Positions 1-9,244 of a stretch of DNA of 64,000 nt are shown in pieces. This DNA comes from Dietzia lutea (GTDB lineage Bacteria; Actinomycetota; Actinomycetes; Mycobacteriales; Mycobacteriaceae), in contig NZ_CP015449.1 of the NCBI RefSeq assembly GCF_003096075.1, positions 3,031,001 through 3,095,000 of the forward strand, in the 5' to 3' direction. A program made the position numbers and the translations under genes. The notes beneath the pieces were generated by a model, which saw only the letters and a program-made list of their open reading frames with translations, ran no database searches and was not told the DNA's origin. Positions within the stretch are counted from its first letter, which is position 1, and each line of letters starts with the position of its first letter.

Positions 1-5
1 TATTG

Positions 6-755
6 TCACAGCTGGCGGCGGGCCAGGCTGAACACCTGTCCCGTCGGCCCTCGAGAGGGCATTCCGGCGAGCCACCCGACAAGTGCTGCCACCTCCTTGG
101 GCTCCTTTACCCGTTCGACCGCCGACAATGGTGGCGGCTCGCCCACAGTGAAGTTCGCCCGCGTCAAGTCTGTGAGCACCGGGCCCGGCACGACCTCGTT
201 GATGTCGATGCCGTCAGCGGCCAACTCCTGAGCGAGGACGCGAACGATGTGGGCTGCCCCGGCCTTGGCCACCGCGTACGCGGCGACGCCGGAAATCGGA
301 ACGTGCCCCGTGCCGGAACCCACCACCATGATCTTTCCGCCACCGACCTCCCGCATGTATGGGACTGCGTGTCGAACGCTGTAATAGACACTGTGGACGT
401 TGAGGTCGATCACGGACCGCCAGTCTTCCGGCGTGGTGTCCATGAGCGAGAGGTCCGCCACGCCGCCGCCGGCATTGCAGACGAGAACGTCGAGTCGGCT
501 GAACCGATCTGCCGCGGCATCCATAAGTGCCATACACTCATCGTCGGAGGTCACATCTGTCTCCACCACCAGGGCTTCGCCACCGATCTCCTCGACTGCG
601 ACGGCCACTTCGGCCAGTTGGTCCGTAGATCGCGCTGCGAGGACGAGGTCGTGGCCGCGGCGGGCCAATTCGACCGCCGAAGCGCGGCCGATACCTCGCC
701 CTGCACCGGTCACGACCGCGACCCTCCGATGACCTCCGGAGCTGCCCCCGCTCAC
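6..755 (-). CDS. SDR-family NAD(P)-dependent oxidoreductase
   Basis: Classical short-chain dehydrogenase/reductase of about 249 residues, expected to oxidise or reduce an alcohol/ketone with NAD(P). Numbered from an upstream in-frame ATG at 863, the translation shows the cofactor motif TGAGRGIG (52-59), NAGG (130-133), the catalytic Ser of GSGTG (163) and the YAVAK pair Tyr176/Lys180. The stop is at 6-8, so the C-terminus is complete. I prefer a GTG start at 755 because the SDR fold begins just after it; the 36 residues upstream belong to the frame of the neighbouring broken gene. The substrate is unknown; the surrounding catabolic genes suggest a degradation step. Confidence 0.85.
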   Translation of the reverse strand: MSGGSSGGHRRVAVVTGAGRGIGRASAVELARRGHDLVLAARSTDQLAEVAVAVEEIGGEALVVETDVTSDDECMALMDAAADRFSRLDVLVCNAGGGVADLSLMDTTPEDWRSVIDLNVHSVYYSVRHAVPYMREVGGGKIMVVGSGTGHVPISGVAAYAVAKAGAAHIVRVLAQELAADGIDINEVVPGPVLTDLTRANFTVGEPPPLSAVERVKEPKEVAALVGWLAGMPSRGPTGQVFSLARRQL

Positions 756-951
756 AGGGCGCCCGAACGAAGAACGGTGGTTACAATCCTTCTCCGGCTC
801 CGCCGGGATCGCACCGTTCTCAGGGACAACGTCGAGACCGCGAGCGACCGTCTCCTTGGGCAATTGGACCTTGACACCGCGGGCGAGCTCCGCCCGCGCG
901 GCGCCCCTGACCCCCTCAACCTCGAGGTCGACGTCTTTCGTGAGGGGGCAT

Positions 952-1326
952 TCACCTTGCCCTCCCCTCAGGAGAGGCTTTCAGCTCGACGAGCTCCGCG
1001 TCGGCGCCACACACCCCCCGCGCGACCTCGAGGCCCTCCTCGATCCGGACCTTGGTGGCAGCGAACCCCGCCGAGCACGCTTCACCGAACAGCTCGGACT
1101 CCTGGGTGAGGTTGACAAGCATCTTGACCTGACCGTCACCGAGCAAATCCTGCGCGACGAATGGCAAGCTGTGGAGTACTCCGACCTGCGCGGGCGCGAA
1201 GGCGGTCACCGCGGACGGGCAAACCCCCGCCGGTACTAAGTCGATCGTCGCCAAACCGAGACTGGCCTCAATGACCCCTTCTTCAAGAACCAAATCGCTG
1301 ACTCCGCTAACGGTGATGTCCCCCAT
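952..1326 (-). CDS. Unrecognised protein, probably frameshifted near its end
   Basis: I do not recognise this family. The ATG at 1326 has a GGAGGG sequence about 7 bases upstream, which fixes the start. The frame ends at 952 after 124 residues. Coding-like sequence continues in the next frame: from about 940 it reads GECPLTKDVDLEVEGV and then runs without a stop into the SDR. A one- or two-base indel around 945-965 would join them, so either the gene is broken or the sequence carries an error. No transmembrane segment or known motif is visible. Position and strand suggest co-transcription with the SDR. Confidence 0.5.
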   Translation of the reverse strand: MGDITVSGVSDLVLEEGVIEASLGLATIDLVPAGVCPSAVTAFAPAQVGVLHSLPFVAQDLLGDGQVKMLVNLTQESELFGEACSAGFAATKVRIEEGLEVARGVCGADAELVELKASPEGRAR

Positions 1327-1549
1327 CTGGCAACCCTCCATCGCCCCAAAAGGCTCGCTGAGCGATCCCAACCCCTCGTATCGGGGCCGACCCGACGCCG
1401 ACCCGACGCGTAGGGCGAAGCACATATGGTTCGGCTTCCCACATAAGGGCCGCACGGATCGCTTCATAGTTGTTCGTGGTGTGAGCATCCGACAAACTAA
1501 CTCGTGTTTGCAGGCCGACCCGGTGTCGGCGCCGCCGGAAGCATCAACT

Positions 1550-1580
1550 ATAGCCTCGTTGTCTACATAGCCTCGTTGTC
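1550..1580. repeat. Two 14-bp direct repeats, 17-bp period
   Basis: The sequence atagcctcgttgtc occurs at 1550-1563 and again at 1567-1580. It lies upstream of the minus-strand gene starting at 1326, so it could be a regulator-binding iteron. Only the repeat itself is seen; the role is inference. Confidence 0.5.
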
Positions 1581-1875
1581 GCAGTACTGTTATGTGCCGC
1601 TTCCGTTCGCGTGTGAGCTTCAGAGAAGTTCATGCCTACTCATCCCGCAACCTTGACGGCGGCTACTGCATTATCGCGATAGCGACCGAGGCGACGTCTA
1701 GATCCGCCAGGCGCGCCGACCAGCGAGGCGGTGAGCTCTTCGGTCCGACTGCCCGCATCATCCCACGCCCCGCGGCCGGTTTGGCTTCCGGTCCGCAAAC
1801 ACCCGCCCTGCCGGTGTAGCGCAAACCAGCAGCAATCCGATCTGGGGCGTTCCCGCACGGCCACACGGTGCCGGA

Positions 1876-2240
1876 GTAGTTCATCTCCGAATAGTAGATT
1901 GGCGGGAAGTGCATCGCGAATCGGGGTTTGTCCAGTTGAATATTGGTACTTTGATGTTCTTGGCCACCGTAGCTGTGACAGATTACGTGCACGTTCAAAT
2001 GGTCGGGGATCTAGCCCTCGATCTTTGTCGGGGACTTTTTTGACCTTCACCGCTCGGCGATGGGCGGAGGCGATCACCTTGCCGTCAGCTAGGTTCAGCG
2101 GGCTCGGCGGCGCCGTTTCGCACATAGTCGCGGGCGCGCACCCCGGCCACCCTGGGCGCATCCGGCATCATCGGGAGCGTAGGCTGGGACCTGGCCGAGG
2201 ATAGCGCCTGACTCTTCTCGTCCACACTGAGCTCGGTCGA
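1876..2240 (-). pseudogene. IS630-family transposase remnant
   Basis: Degenerate minus-strand text split over several frames matches the IS630 DDE transposase core. LSVDEKSQ and RSQPTLPM (about 2237-2180) correspond to the usual VDEK(S/T)Q...ALxRxQPxLP stretch. LNLADGKVIASAHRR (from about 2098) and MNVHVICHSYGG (from 1998) to MHFPPIYYSEMN (about 1878) correspond to the downstream catalytic part. Frames change at least twice and both ends are missing, so this is a dead fragment. The flanks (1600-1870 and 2245-2480) hold no gene I can support. Confidence 0.7.
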
Positions 2241-2490
2241 GCGGTGCTTCAACCTGCGACTTGCCCCACCCTCTGACCACCGCTCAGCCCAAGCGCCGGG
2301 GAAAGACTCCCGCGCCTCAGTCAACAATCGGAAAGTAACCCCGCCATTAATTTGGACCGAGAGCGCCGCGAAGACCCGCGACTCACTCGACGACGTTCTA
2401 CACGAACTACCGGCGCAGGACATTGGAACGCTCGGGGTCAGGCTACGGGACGAACCCCGCGAATAGCGGTAGAGAATCTCGCCCAGTCCT

Positions 2491-3459
2491 ATGGAGAGCC
2501 AGTACAATAGAGGTATGGTTGATCAGCCCTGTTGCGCTCCGAGCGCGGACCCGGCACCTGGTGCCAAGAATGAGCACCCCGCCTCGTCATCTGCTTCGCG
2601 ACGCAGTACCCGTGGCCAAGTGCGTATTTCCGGAGGCGAGTTCCGGATGGGCGATTCTTTTGACGAGGGATACGCCGCGGACGGCGAGACCCCCGTCCAC
2701 CGAGTCAGCATAGCGGATTTCCTGATGGATTCAACCGCCGTATCCAATTCGCAATTCGCAACGTTCGTCAAGGACAGCGGTTACGTCACAGAGGCGGAGA
2801 AGTTAGGTGTTTCAGCGGTCTTCCATCTTGCCTTCCATGGCAGGCCGGCCGACGTGCTAAACCGGGTAACCGGTGTGCCGTGGTGGTTGGCAGTGCGAGG
2901 GGCGTGTTGGCGTCGCCCGGAAGGGCCGGGATCAGATATTTCCGGCCGCCAAAACCACCCCGTCGTGCATGTCACCTGGCGGGACGCGATGGCATATTGC
3001 GCGTGGGCCGGAAAGCGATTACCCACTGAGGCGGAATGGGAATACGCTGCCCGCGGCGGTTTGCGAGACGCCCGGTTCCCGTGGGGCGACGAGCTCACTC
3101 CTCGGGGTAAGTGGCGGTGCAACATCTGGCAAGGGACCTTCCCGCAACACAATACGGTCGAGGATGGCCACCTCACCACAGCGCCGGTCAAGACGTTCCG
3201 CCCCAATGGATACGGCTTATACCAGATGGTCGGGAACGTATGGGAGTGGTGCGCAGACTGGTTTGATCCGTCGTATTATCAGAACTCGCCTACCGACAAT
3301 CCACGAGGCCCTGAGACGGGGCAGGCGCGCGTGATGCGGGGCGGCTCCTACTTGTGCCACCATTCGTATTGCTATCGCTACCGAGCATCGGCCCGGTCCT
3401 CGAACACCCCTGATTCGGCATCGTCGAACATCGGCTTCCGCTGTGCCAACTCCGCTTAA
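2491..3459 (+). CDS. Formylglycine-generating enzyme (sulfatase-modifying factor)
   Basis: 322-residue FGE/SUMF1-family protein. The family oxidises the active-site cysteine of type I sulfatases to C-alpha-formylglycine. The fold starts at about residue 46 (ISGGEFRMG) and shows KRLPTEAEWEYAARGG, GNVWEWCADW and the C-terminal RGGSYLCHHSYC segment. Cys289 and Cys294, five residues apart, match the copper-binding active-site pair known from the Streptomyces enzyme, so the protein should be active. The first roughly 40 residues look non-conserved; an ATG at 2515 is an alternative start. Its likely client is the arylsulfatase at 14088-16490, whose CSPTR motif is the type of sequence FGE recognises. 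It stands alone between IS remnants. Confidence 0.93.
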   Translation: MESQYNRGMVDQPCCAPSADPAPGAKNEHPASSSASRRSTRGQVRISGGEFRMGDSFDEGYAADGETPVHRVSIADFLMDSTAVSNSQFATFVKDSGYVTEAEKLGVSAVFHLAFHGRPADVLNRVTGVPWWLAVRGACWRRPEGPGSDISGRQNHPVVHVTWRDAMAYCAWAGKRLPTEAEWEYAARGGLRDARFPWGDELTPRGKWRCNIWQGTFPQHNTVEDGHLTTAPVKTFRPNGYGLYQMVGNVWEWCADWFDPSYYQNSPTDNPRGPETGQARVMRGGSYLCHHSYCYRYRASARSSNTPDSASSNIGFRCANSA

Positions 3460-3696
3460 ATGCGCAGCATCCCGGGGAGGCCGAGGTAGCTCATGCCGGC
3501 AGTGCGCGCCCGACCCGGAAAGTGGTCGACGGCCCAGCTGCCACGCAGTGGCGCGCGAGCCGAGACTGGCGGATCAACTAAGCGCCCCCCCTTGGCTGTG
3601 ATCTGACGGGACGGGTCTATCCATGTTCCGGTCTGCTGCGATGTGGTCTGTTGGTGATTTTCCGAGCTAATCCTCGAGCCGCCGAAGGAGGGTTTC

Positions 3697-4140
3697 GTGC
3701 GTAGGCGTGAGAATGCGGATGCCTTCCTGAGCTGGCAGGATACAACGTACTTAAGGACCGTTTCGCCCAGCCGCCCCGAGCGAGGAGCCCGCGCTGGCGG
3801 CGCAGGCCGCGTCCGAGTCTTCGGCCTGGGGCAGTATGTACCCGCCGACCGGGCCACCTGTACGTCCGCATGGGAACGATGCCCACCGTTCCTGCAGTTC
3901 CCGCCCACGCTGCGGCGGGTCACCTACACAACCAACTCGATCGAATCGCTGACCTTCCAGCTGCGCAAGGTCACCAGGAACCCCGGGCACTTTCCCACAC
4001 TGAATCGACTGTCAAGCTACTGAGGCTGGCGATCCGCGACATCGAAGACCGCCGAGCCCACGAACGCGCAGCCGAAAAGGACGGGCCCGCCGGACAACGA
4101 CGAGCCTGGAGCCCGTCCAGCACAATTCGACTCCCTGACG
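3697..4140 (+). pseudogene. IS256-family transposase fragment (C-terminal part)
   Basis: The translation contains FLQFPPTLRRVTYTTNSIES and QLRKVTRNPGHF, then after a frame change AIRDIEDRRAHERAAEK. It is nearly the same as the C-terminal third of the IS256-type transposase at 5451-6801, on the opposite strand. There is no start and at least one frameshift. The fragment marks an older copy of the same element. Confidence 0.8.
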
Positions 4141-4721
4141 CCGCCGGGCAGATAGGACCACACGTGCCGCCGAGTACGGGCACGTGCCACCTAGATCTAC
4201 CTGCGCTTGCCGGCGGTGACCTCTGAGTGCATCGTGATGGAGAACATGGAACCTCTGGCAAGTCCCAGTTCCCCCTCCCAGGAGCCACTTCGGTGTATCA
4301 GCACCCGGCAATCCGCAGATCCCCGCGAATCACCGGGGCGAGTCGGGCAGAATTCCCTGACGTTGATTTCGGCAGCGATCTGCTTCAGTTGGACGCCAGG
4401 CTCACGGCCCTGGCAACACGAACAACGTCGTCACGAAACTCCTCTGGCACGGCTTCGGCGCTGTGCGCACCATCTCCTGCAGCACCTCGCAGCCGCATCT
4501 ATTAGATGCCATTTCTTGTGCGGCAGTTCCAGCTGCACGGGAACGCCCTCGGTTTCGCTATCTCGGCCGCCGCAGCTCCAGGTCATTCATCCACTCCGAC
4601 GGGCTCCAACCAATCAACGCGGTCTGGCCTGAGTTGCACATGTTGACGGGAGTTTTCTCTTCGTGCAGGTGATCGTTGCTGGTAGTGGCGTCGGTGACTG
4701 CGGATTCTAGGCACTAATTCG
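4141..4721. other. No recognisable gene
   Basis: Open frames here have no ribosome site, no family resemblance and no continuity with the neighbours. I see nothing coding in it. Confidence 0.4.
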
Positions 4722-5417
4722 GTGGTCTATCGTCGCGGTGTGAGCCCGTGGGTGCGGAAGGTCAGGACGGCGTCGGGTGCGACGGCGGTCCAGATCGCCG
4801 AGTCGGTTCATGGTCGGCGCCGCATCGTCGAGCACATCGGGTCCGCGCACACCGAGGGCGAGTTGGCGGCGTTGATCGCGGTGGCGAGGGGCAAGATCTC
4901 CGCTGGCCAACAGCCCCTAGACCTCGGGCTGGAGTCGGAGGCACAAGTGAGAGCCGGTGGGGATGCGGTGGTGCGCCGGCACTCCAGCGAGCTGCTGTGG
5001 CGCACGTTGACCAGCACTTTCGACGCTCTCGGCTTCGATGCCGTTGCCGATGAAACGTTCCAGGCGCTGGTGTGTGCGCGCTTGGTTGAGGCGACGAGCA
5101 AGCTGGATACGATCCGCGTCCTGGAGGACATCGGGATCGACCCTCCAGATCGCAACACGATCAACGCGAGTCTGGCTCGCTGCGTCGAGCGCGATTACCG
5201 CACCGTGCTGGCGACCGCCTGCTGGAAGCATGTCACCGCCGCCGGCGGCCCGGGCGCCGCCCTGGTGCTGTACGACCTGACCACGTTGTACTTCGAGGCC
5301 GAGAAGGAAGACAGCCTGCGCAAGGTCGGCATGAGCAAGGAACGCCGCGTCGACCCACAAATCACCGTCGGTCTGCTGGTGGCCCGCGACGGGTTCCCGC
5401 TGGATATTCACGTGTTC

Positions 5418-5441
5418 GGAGCCTGTCATGATTTCTGTGTA
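5418..5441 (+). repeat. Left terminal inverted repeat of the IS256 element
   Basis: 24 bases beginning ggagcctgtc and ending tttctgtgta. They match the reverse complement of 6831-6854 at 17 of 24 positions, with the inner ten bases identical. Confidence 0.8.
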
Positions 5442-5450
5442 TGCGGGTGG

Positions 5451-6801
5451 TCAGAGGTAGGGGTTGATGCGGTCTGGATAGGCTGCCGCCAGCTGGGCGA
5501 GGGCTTGCTTCCAGTTGGTGGTCACCTGGCCTTCGACGAGGCGGCCTGAGGCCCGTCGTTGCCCGGCGGGCTTGCCCTTCTCGGCGGCGCGTTCGCGGGC
5601 CCTTCGGTCTTCGATGTTGCAGATCGCCAGCCACATCAGCTTGACCGCCGATTCGGTGCTCGGGAAATGGCCGCGGTTCTTGGTGACCTTGCGCAGCTGG
5701 AAGTTCAGCGACTCGATCGAGTTGGTGGTGTAAATGACCCGCCGCAGCATTGGCGGGAACTGCAGGAACGGGGTGAATCGCTCCCACGCCGCGGTCCAGG
5801 TCGCCACGGTCTGCGGGTACTTGGCGCCCCAGTCGAAGGACTCGAACTCGGCCAGCGCCGCCAGCGCGGTCTCCTCGTTCGGGGCGGTGTAGATCTTCTC
5901 CAGCTCGGCGGCGACCTTCTTGCGATCGCCGTAGGAGACGAACCGCATCGAGGCCCGGATCAGGGGCACCACGGAAGGTCTGGACCATCGAGTCGGGCCA
6001 GGTCGCCTCGATCGCCTCCGGCAACCCCTGCAGGCCGTCGCAGCACACGATGAGCACGTCACGCACACCGCGATTGGCCAGGTCAGCGCACACGTGGGCC
6101 CAGAAAGAGGCGCCCTCGGTGTCTTGGACCCAGATCCCCAGCACGTGTTTGACGCCCTCGAGGTCGACGCCGACGGCGATGTAGGCCGAGCGGCCCACCA
6201 CGCGGTGGTCTTGGCGGACCTTGATCCGGATGGCATCGAGGTAGATGACCGGGTAGAACTCCTCCAGCGGCCGGTTCTGCCACTCCAGGACGGCGTCGGC
6301 CACGGCGTCGGTGATCGCCGAGATCGTGCCCGCCGGCAGCTCCACGCCGATCGTCGTGGCCAGATGATGTTCGATCTCGCGGACGGTCATGCCGCCCGCG
6401 TAGAGGCTGATGATCATGTCGTCCAGTCCGTCCAGACGGCGCTGGCCCTTGCGGATCAGCCGCGGGGTGAACGTGCCCGCCCGATCCCGGGGAACGTCGA
6501 TGGTGAACGAGCCGACCTCGGACTCGATCGTCTTCGAGGTGGTGCCGTTGCGGGCGTTCGGGCGCTTGGCCGGTGCCGGCTCACCTTTCTCGTAGCCCAG
6601 GTGGCCGGTCAGCTCCGCCTGCAGGCCCCGCTCCAGCGTGGTCTTGAGCAACGCCGGCAACAACCCGTCGGAGCCGGTGATCTCGACCTCGCCGGAGTCG
6701 ATCTTGGCGAACAGCTCGTCCAGCGCTCCGCTGGCCTGAAGTTGCGCGACGAGCTCGTTACCCGTGGTCGATGAAGCGCCTCTTTCATCGGTCATGGTCA
6801 T
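5451..6801 (-). pseudogene. IS256-family transposase, one frameshift
   Basis: From the ATG at 6801 the protein reads through the N-terminal domain and the DDE core: YLDAIRIK carries the first Asp, VCCDGLQG the second. Near 5975-5985 the expected text is lost by what looks like a one-base insertion. The correct sequence resumes in another frame as ASMRFVSYGDRKKVAAELE and continues through YTTNSIESLNFQLRK to the stop at 5451. IS256 transposases are normally made from a single frame, so this copy is either inactivated or misread at one base. Confidence 0.85.
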
Positions 6802-6830
6802 CTCTTGCTGCGTGTCCTTTCAGCACGGCT

Positions 6831-6854
6831 TACACAGAAAATTAAACACGCCCC
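6831..6854 (-). repeat. Right terminal inverted repeat of the IS256 element
   Basis: Reverse complement begins ggggcgtgtt and ends tttctgtgta, pairing with 5418-5441 over 24 bases. The IS1634-type reading frame resumes directly after it. Confidence 0.8.
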
Positions 6855-7852
6855 GTGTTTTCGAGGGCAACAAGGCCGAGACCAAGACGCTGATCCCGGT
6901 GATCACCGCCTTCCAGCAGCGCCACCAGGTCAGCGACATGGTCGTCGTCGCTGACGCGGGCATGCTCTCGGCGGCGAACCTCAATGCCCTGGAGGATGCC
7001 GGGCTGTCGTTCATCGTCGGCTCTCGCACTTGAAAAGGCACCGAAGGAGCTCGAGGACCACTTCGGCCGCCGCGGCAACGCCATCGCTGATGGCGAGGTC
7101 GTGGAGTTGACCCGCCCGATGGGGGCAGGGTCGGGATCGGCGAGAGCGGCGCGTGGTGTGGCACTACAAGTGGGAACGCGCCCAGCGAGATCGGCGCACT
7201 CTGAACGCACAGATCGACCGTGCCCAGCGGGTTGCCGACCGGTCCGAACCGCTCAAGAAGCAGGGGTTCGTCAAAATCACCGGCCAAACCGTCGCCCTGG
7301 ACGAGGCGCTCATCGAACGGGCACGTCAAGCGGCCGGCTACAAGGGGTATGTCACCAACATCGACCCGAAGATCATGGATGGCCACGCCGTCGTGGCGGC
7401 GTACCACGACCTGTGGAAGGTCGAGCAGTCCTTCCGCATGGCCAGGTCCGATCTCAAGGCACGGCCCGTCTTCCACCGCACGCGCGACTCAATCGAAGCG
7501 CACCTGACCATCGTCTTCGCCGCCCTCGCTGTGGCTCGCTACCTGCAGAATCGCACCGGAATGTCGATTAAGAAGATCGTGCGGGCCCTCCGCCGGATCC
7601 ACACCGTCGTCATCGACGTCGACGGCCACGAACTCACCGCCCGCACCCCGCTCGACGACGACACCCAAGCCATCATCGAGACGCTAGGCGCCAGGCACTA
7701 AACGTGTGCAAGTCAGGTCTGGGTCCGGAGAAACGAGCATCCCCCGACGGAGCCAGGGCCGGACAATATGCTCGGCTCCCAAGTTGCGCGGTGGACTGGC
7801 TGCAGGCGGAGGGGCACTCAGACGAGTACGCACCCGCGCGAAACTGTGACCC

Positions 7853-7880
7853 TTGACACTTACGCGAACATGACTACAGT
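7853..7880 (+). promoter_or_regulatory. Promoter of the P450 operon
   Basis: TTGACA at 7853-7858 and TACAGT at 7875-7880, spaced 16 bases, 60 bases before the P450 start. The -10 region lies inside ACTACAGTTAGT, which resembles elements before other catabolic genes in the window. No mapped transcript is available. Confidence 0.55.
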
Positions 7881-7939
7881 TAGTGCAACTAGATGTGGCC
7901 CAGACCACGCCGACCGACCCCAGACACCCGGGAGAGCTG

Positions 7940-9244
7940 ATGTCACAGACCCAGCAGCCAGAATCTTGTCCGCACGCCCTAGGTGACGCTCACGTGCCGC
8001 AAGCCCTCACCTTGCCCCTCGAGGTCGGCGAGTGCCCGGTAGGTGGTTCTCGCGAGATGCTGGCCCTGCAATCCCGGACCCCAGTCGCACGCGCAGCGAT
8101 GCCTGACGGGCAACCGGTATGGCTGGTGACCGGCTATGACGAGGTGCGGGCCGTTCTCGGCGACCGCCGGTTCAGCTCGGTGTCCAGCAAGCCCGGATAC
8201 CCGACGGCCGGCGGCTTCGGTCTCGCGGGCAGCGTACTCAATCGAACCATGCAGCGTCACGATCCGCCCGAGCACACTCGGATGCGGCGAATGATCGCGC
8301 GTGAGTTCACGCCCGCGCGGGTAGCAGGGTTCCAACCCATCATCGACAAAGCCGTCGAAGATGTTCTCAAAGAGGTGTGCGCCTCTGGCGAGGACGTCAT
8401 CGAATTTAAGAAGCAGATCGCGGAGGAGGTCCCCGCCAGGGTCACCGACGAGATCATGGGCATCCCCGAGGACGAGCGTGCGTTCTTCAAGGAGGCTGCA
8501 GCCGCACTCTTCAACGTGCACGACAGCGCTGAGCAGTACCTCGAGTCAGAGACCCGGGTGGCAGACTACATCCGCTCATTGATAACGACCGGCCGTGCGA
8601 CGCCCGACGGACTCGTAAGCCGGTTGGCCAAAAACTACTCCGGATCCGAGCACGCCTCGGAAGACGAACTGGCGGCGTACATCATGCACCTGGTGGTCGC
8701 CGGTCACGAGACCACAACAAATCAGATGACCCTGGATATGTGGTCCCTGCTCAATACCGAGCCGCCGGAGGGTCGCAGCCTCGATTCGCTGACGCGGGCC
8801 GAGTGGTTGGACGTGATCGACGAACTGATGCGGTTCCACGCGATCGTACGCGGCGGCCCTCGCCGGGTCGCGGTCGAGGACATCACGGTCGGAGACGTGA
8901 CCATTAAGGCCGGCGAAGGTGTCCTTACCTCCATCTGGACGGCTAACCACGACCCGTCGGCCTTCGACGACCCTGAGTCGTGGAGCTGGTCTCGAGACGA
9001 GCGCCAGCCGGAACACCTCGGCTTCGGACACGGCCTTCACCAGTGCCTCGGCCAGTACCTCGCCCGCGAGGAGCTCGCCACGGTGTTCACTGAGTTCTTC
9101 GGACGTTTCCCCGCGGCAACCTTGAGCGAGGGCGAAGGCGCTGCCGTCTTCGGATCGGATTCCACCAACTACGGGATGCACTCGTTGCGGGTACAGCTCA
9201 ATCGGTCGAAGCGGAACGAGGACTCTCAGGAGCATGGACACTGA
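7940..9244 (+). CDS. Cytochrome P450 monooxygenase
   Basis: 434-residue soluble bacterial P450 that would insert one oxygen atom into an organic substrate using electrons from a ferredoxin/reductase. Visible motifs are the I-helix AGHETT (254-259), the ExxR pair Glu295/Arg298, and the heme-binding FGHGLHQC with Cys369 as the iron ligand. The ATG at 7940 has GGGAGAG just upstream; an earlier in-frame ATG at 7883 lacks a ribosome site. No P450-specific ferredoxin gene is adjacent; the ferredoxin at 27837-28178 or the reductase at 18969-19931 could serve, but that is a guess. It overlaps the flavoprotein gene that follows, so the two are co-translated. Confidence 0.95.
   Translation: MSQTQQPESCPHALGDAHVPQALTLPLEVGECPVGGSREMLALQSRTPVARAAMPDGQPVWLVTGYDEVRAVLGDRRFSSVSSKPGYPTAGGFGLAGSVLNRTMQRHDPPEHTRMRRMIAREFTPARVAGFQPIIDKAVEDVLKEVCASGEDVIEFKKQIAEEVPARVTDEIMGIPEDERAFFKEAAAALFNVHDSAEQYLESETRVADYIRSLITTGRATPDGLVSRLAKNYSGSEHASEDELAAYIMHLVVAGHETTTNQMTLDMWSLLNTEPPEGRSLDSLTRAEWLDVIDELMRFHAIVRGGPRRVAVEDITVGDVTIKAGEGVLTSIWTANHDPSAFDDPESWSWSRDERQPEHLGFGHGLHQCLGQYLAREELATVFTEFFGRFPAATLSEGEGAAVFGSDSTNYGMHSLRVQLNRSKRNEDSQEHGH

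Larger units (their letters stand above)
5418..6854 (-). mobile_element. IS256-family insertion sequence, about 1.44 kb
   Basis: The element is bounded by imperfect 24-bp inverted repeats and encodes one mutator-type transposase on the minus strand. It interrupts the IS1634-type transposase exactly within the codons for HVFEG. The flanks are gtgttc on the left and gtgttttc on the right, so an 8-bp target duplication is only approximate. Fragments of the same element type lie at 3697-4140, 20174-20430 and 44412-44460. Confidence 0.88.
4722..7701 (+). mobile_element. IS1634-type (IS4 superfamily) transposase gene, split by another IS
   Basis: The 5' part (4722-5417) reads VRKVRTASGATAVQ, IEHIGSAH-like text and ALVLYDLTTLYFEAE, the first catalytic Asp region of IS1634-type transposases, up to PLDIHVF. 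The gene is then cut by an IS256-type element (5418-6854) and resumes at 6855 with FEGNKAETKTLIPVI and VVVADAGMLSAANL. Two further frame changes, near 7027 and 7145, precede the C-terminal part (SFRMARSDLKARPVFHRTRDSI) ending at 7701. The element is therefore dead. Its terminal inverted repeats were not resolved. Most text is well preserved, so the insertion is recent compared with the scraps around it. Confidence 0.85.

Noticed and set aside
5975-5985. Programmed frameshift in the IS256 transposase
   Set aside because: This family does not normally use frameshifting, and no slippery heptamer with a following structure was seen; an indel is simpler.
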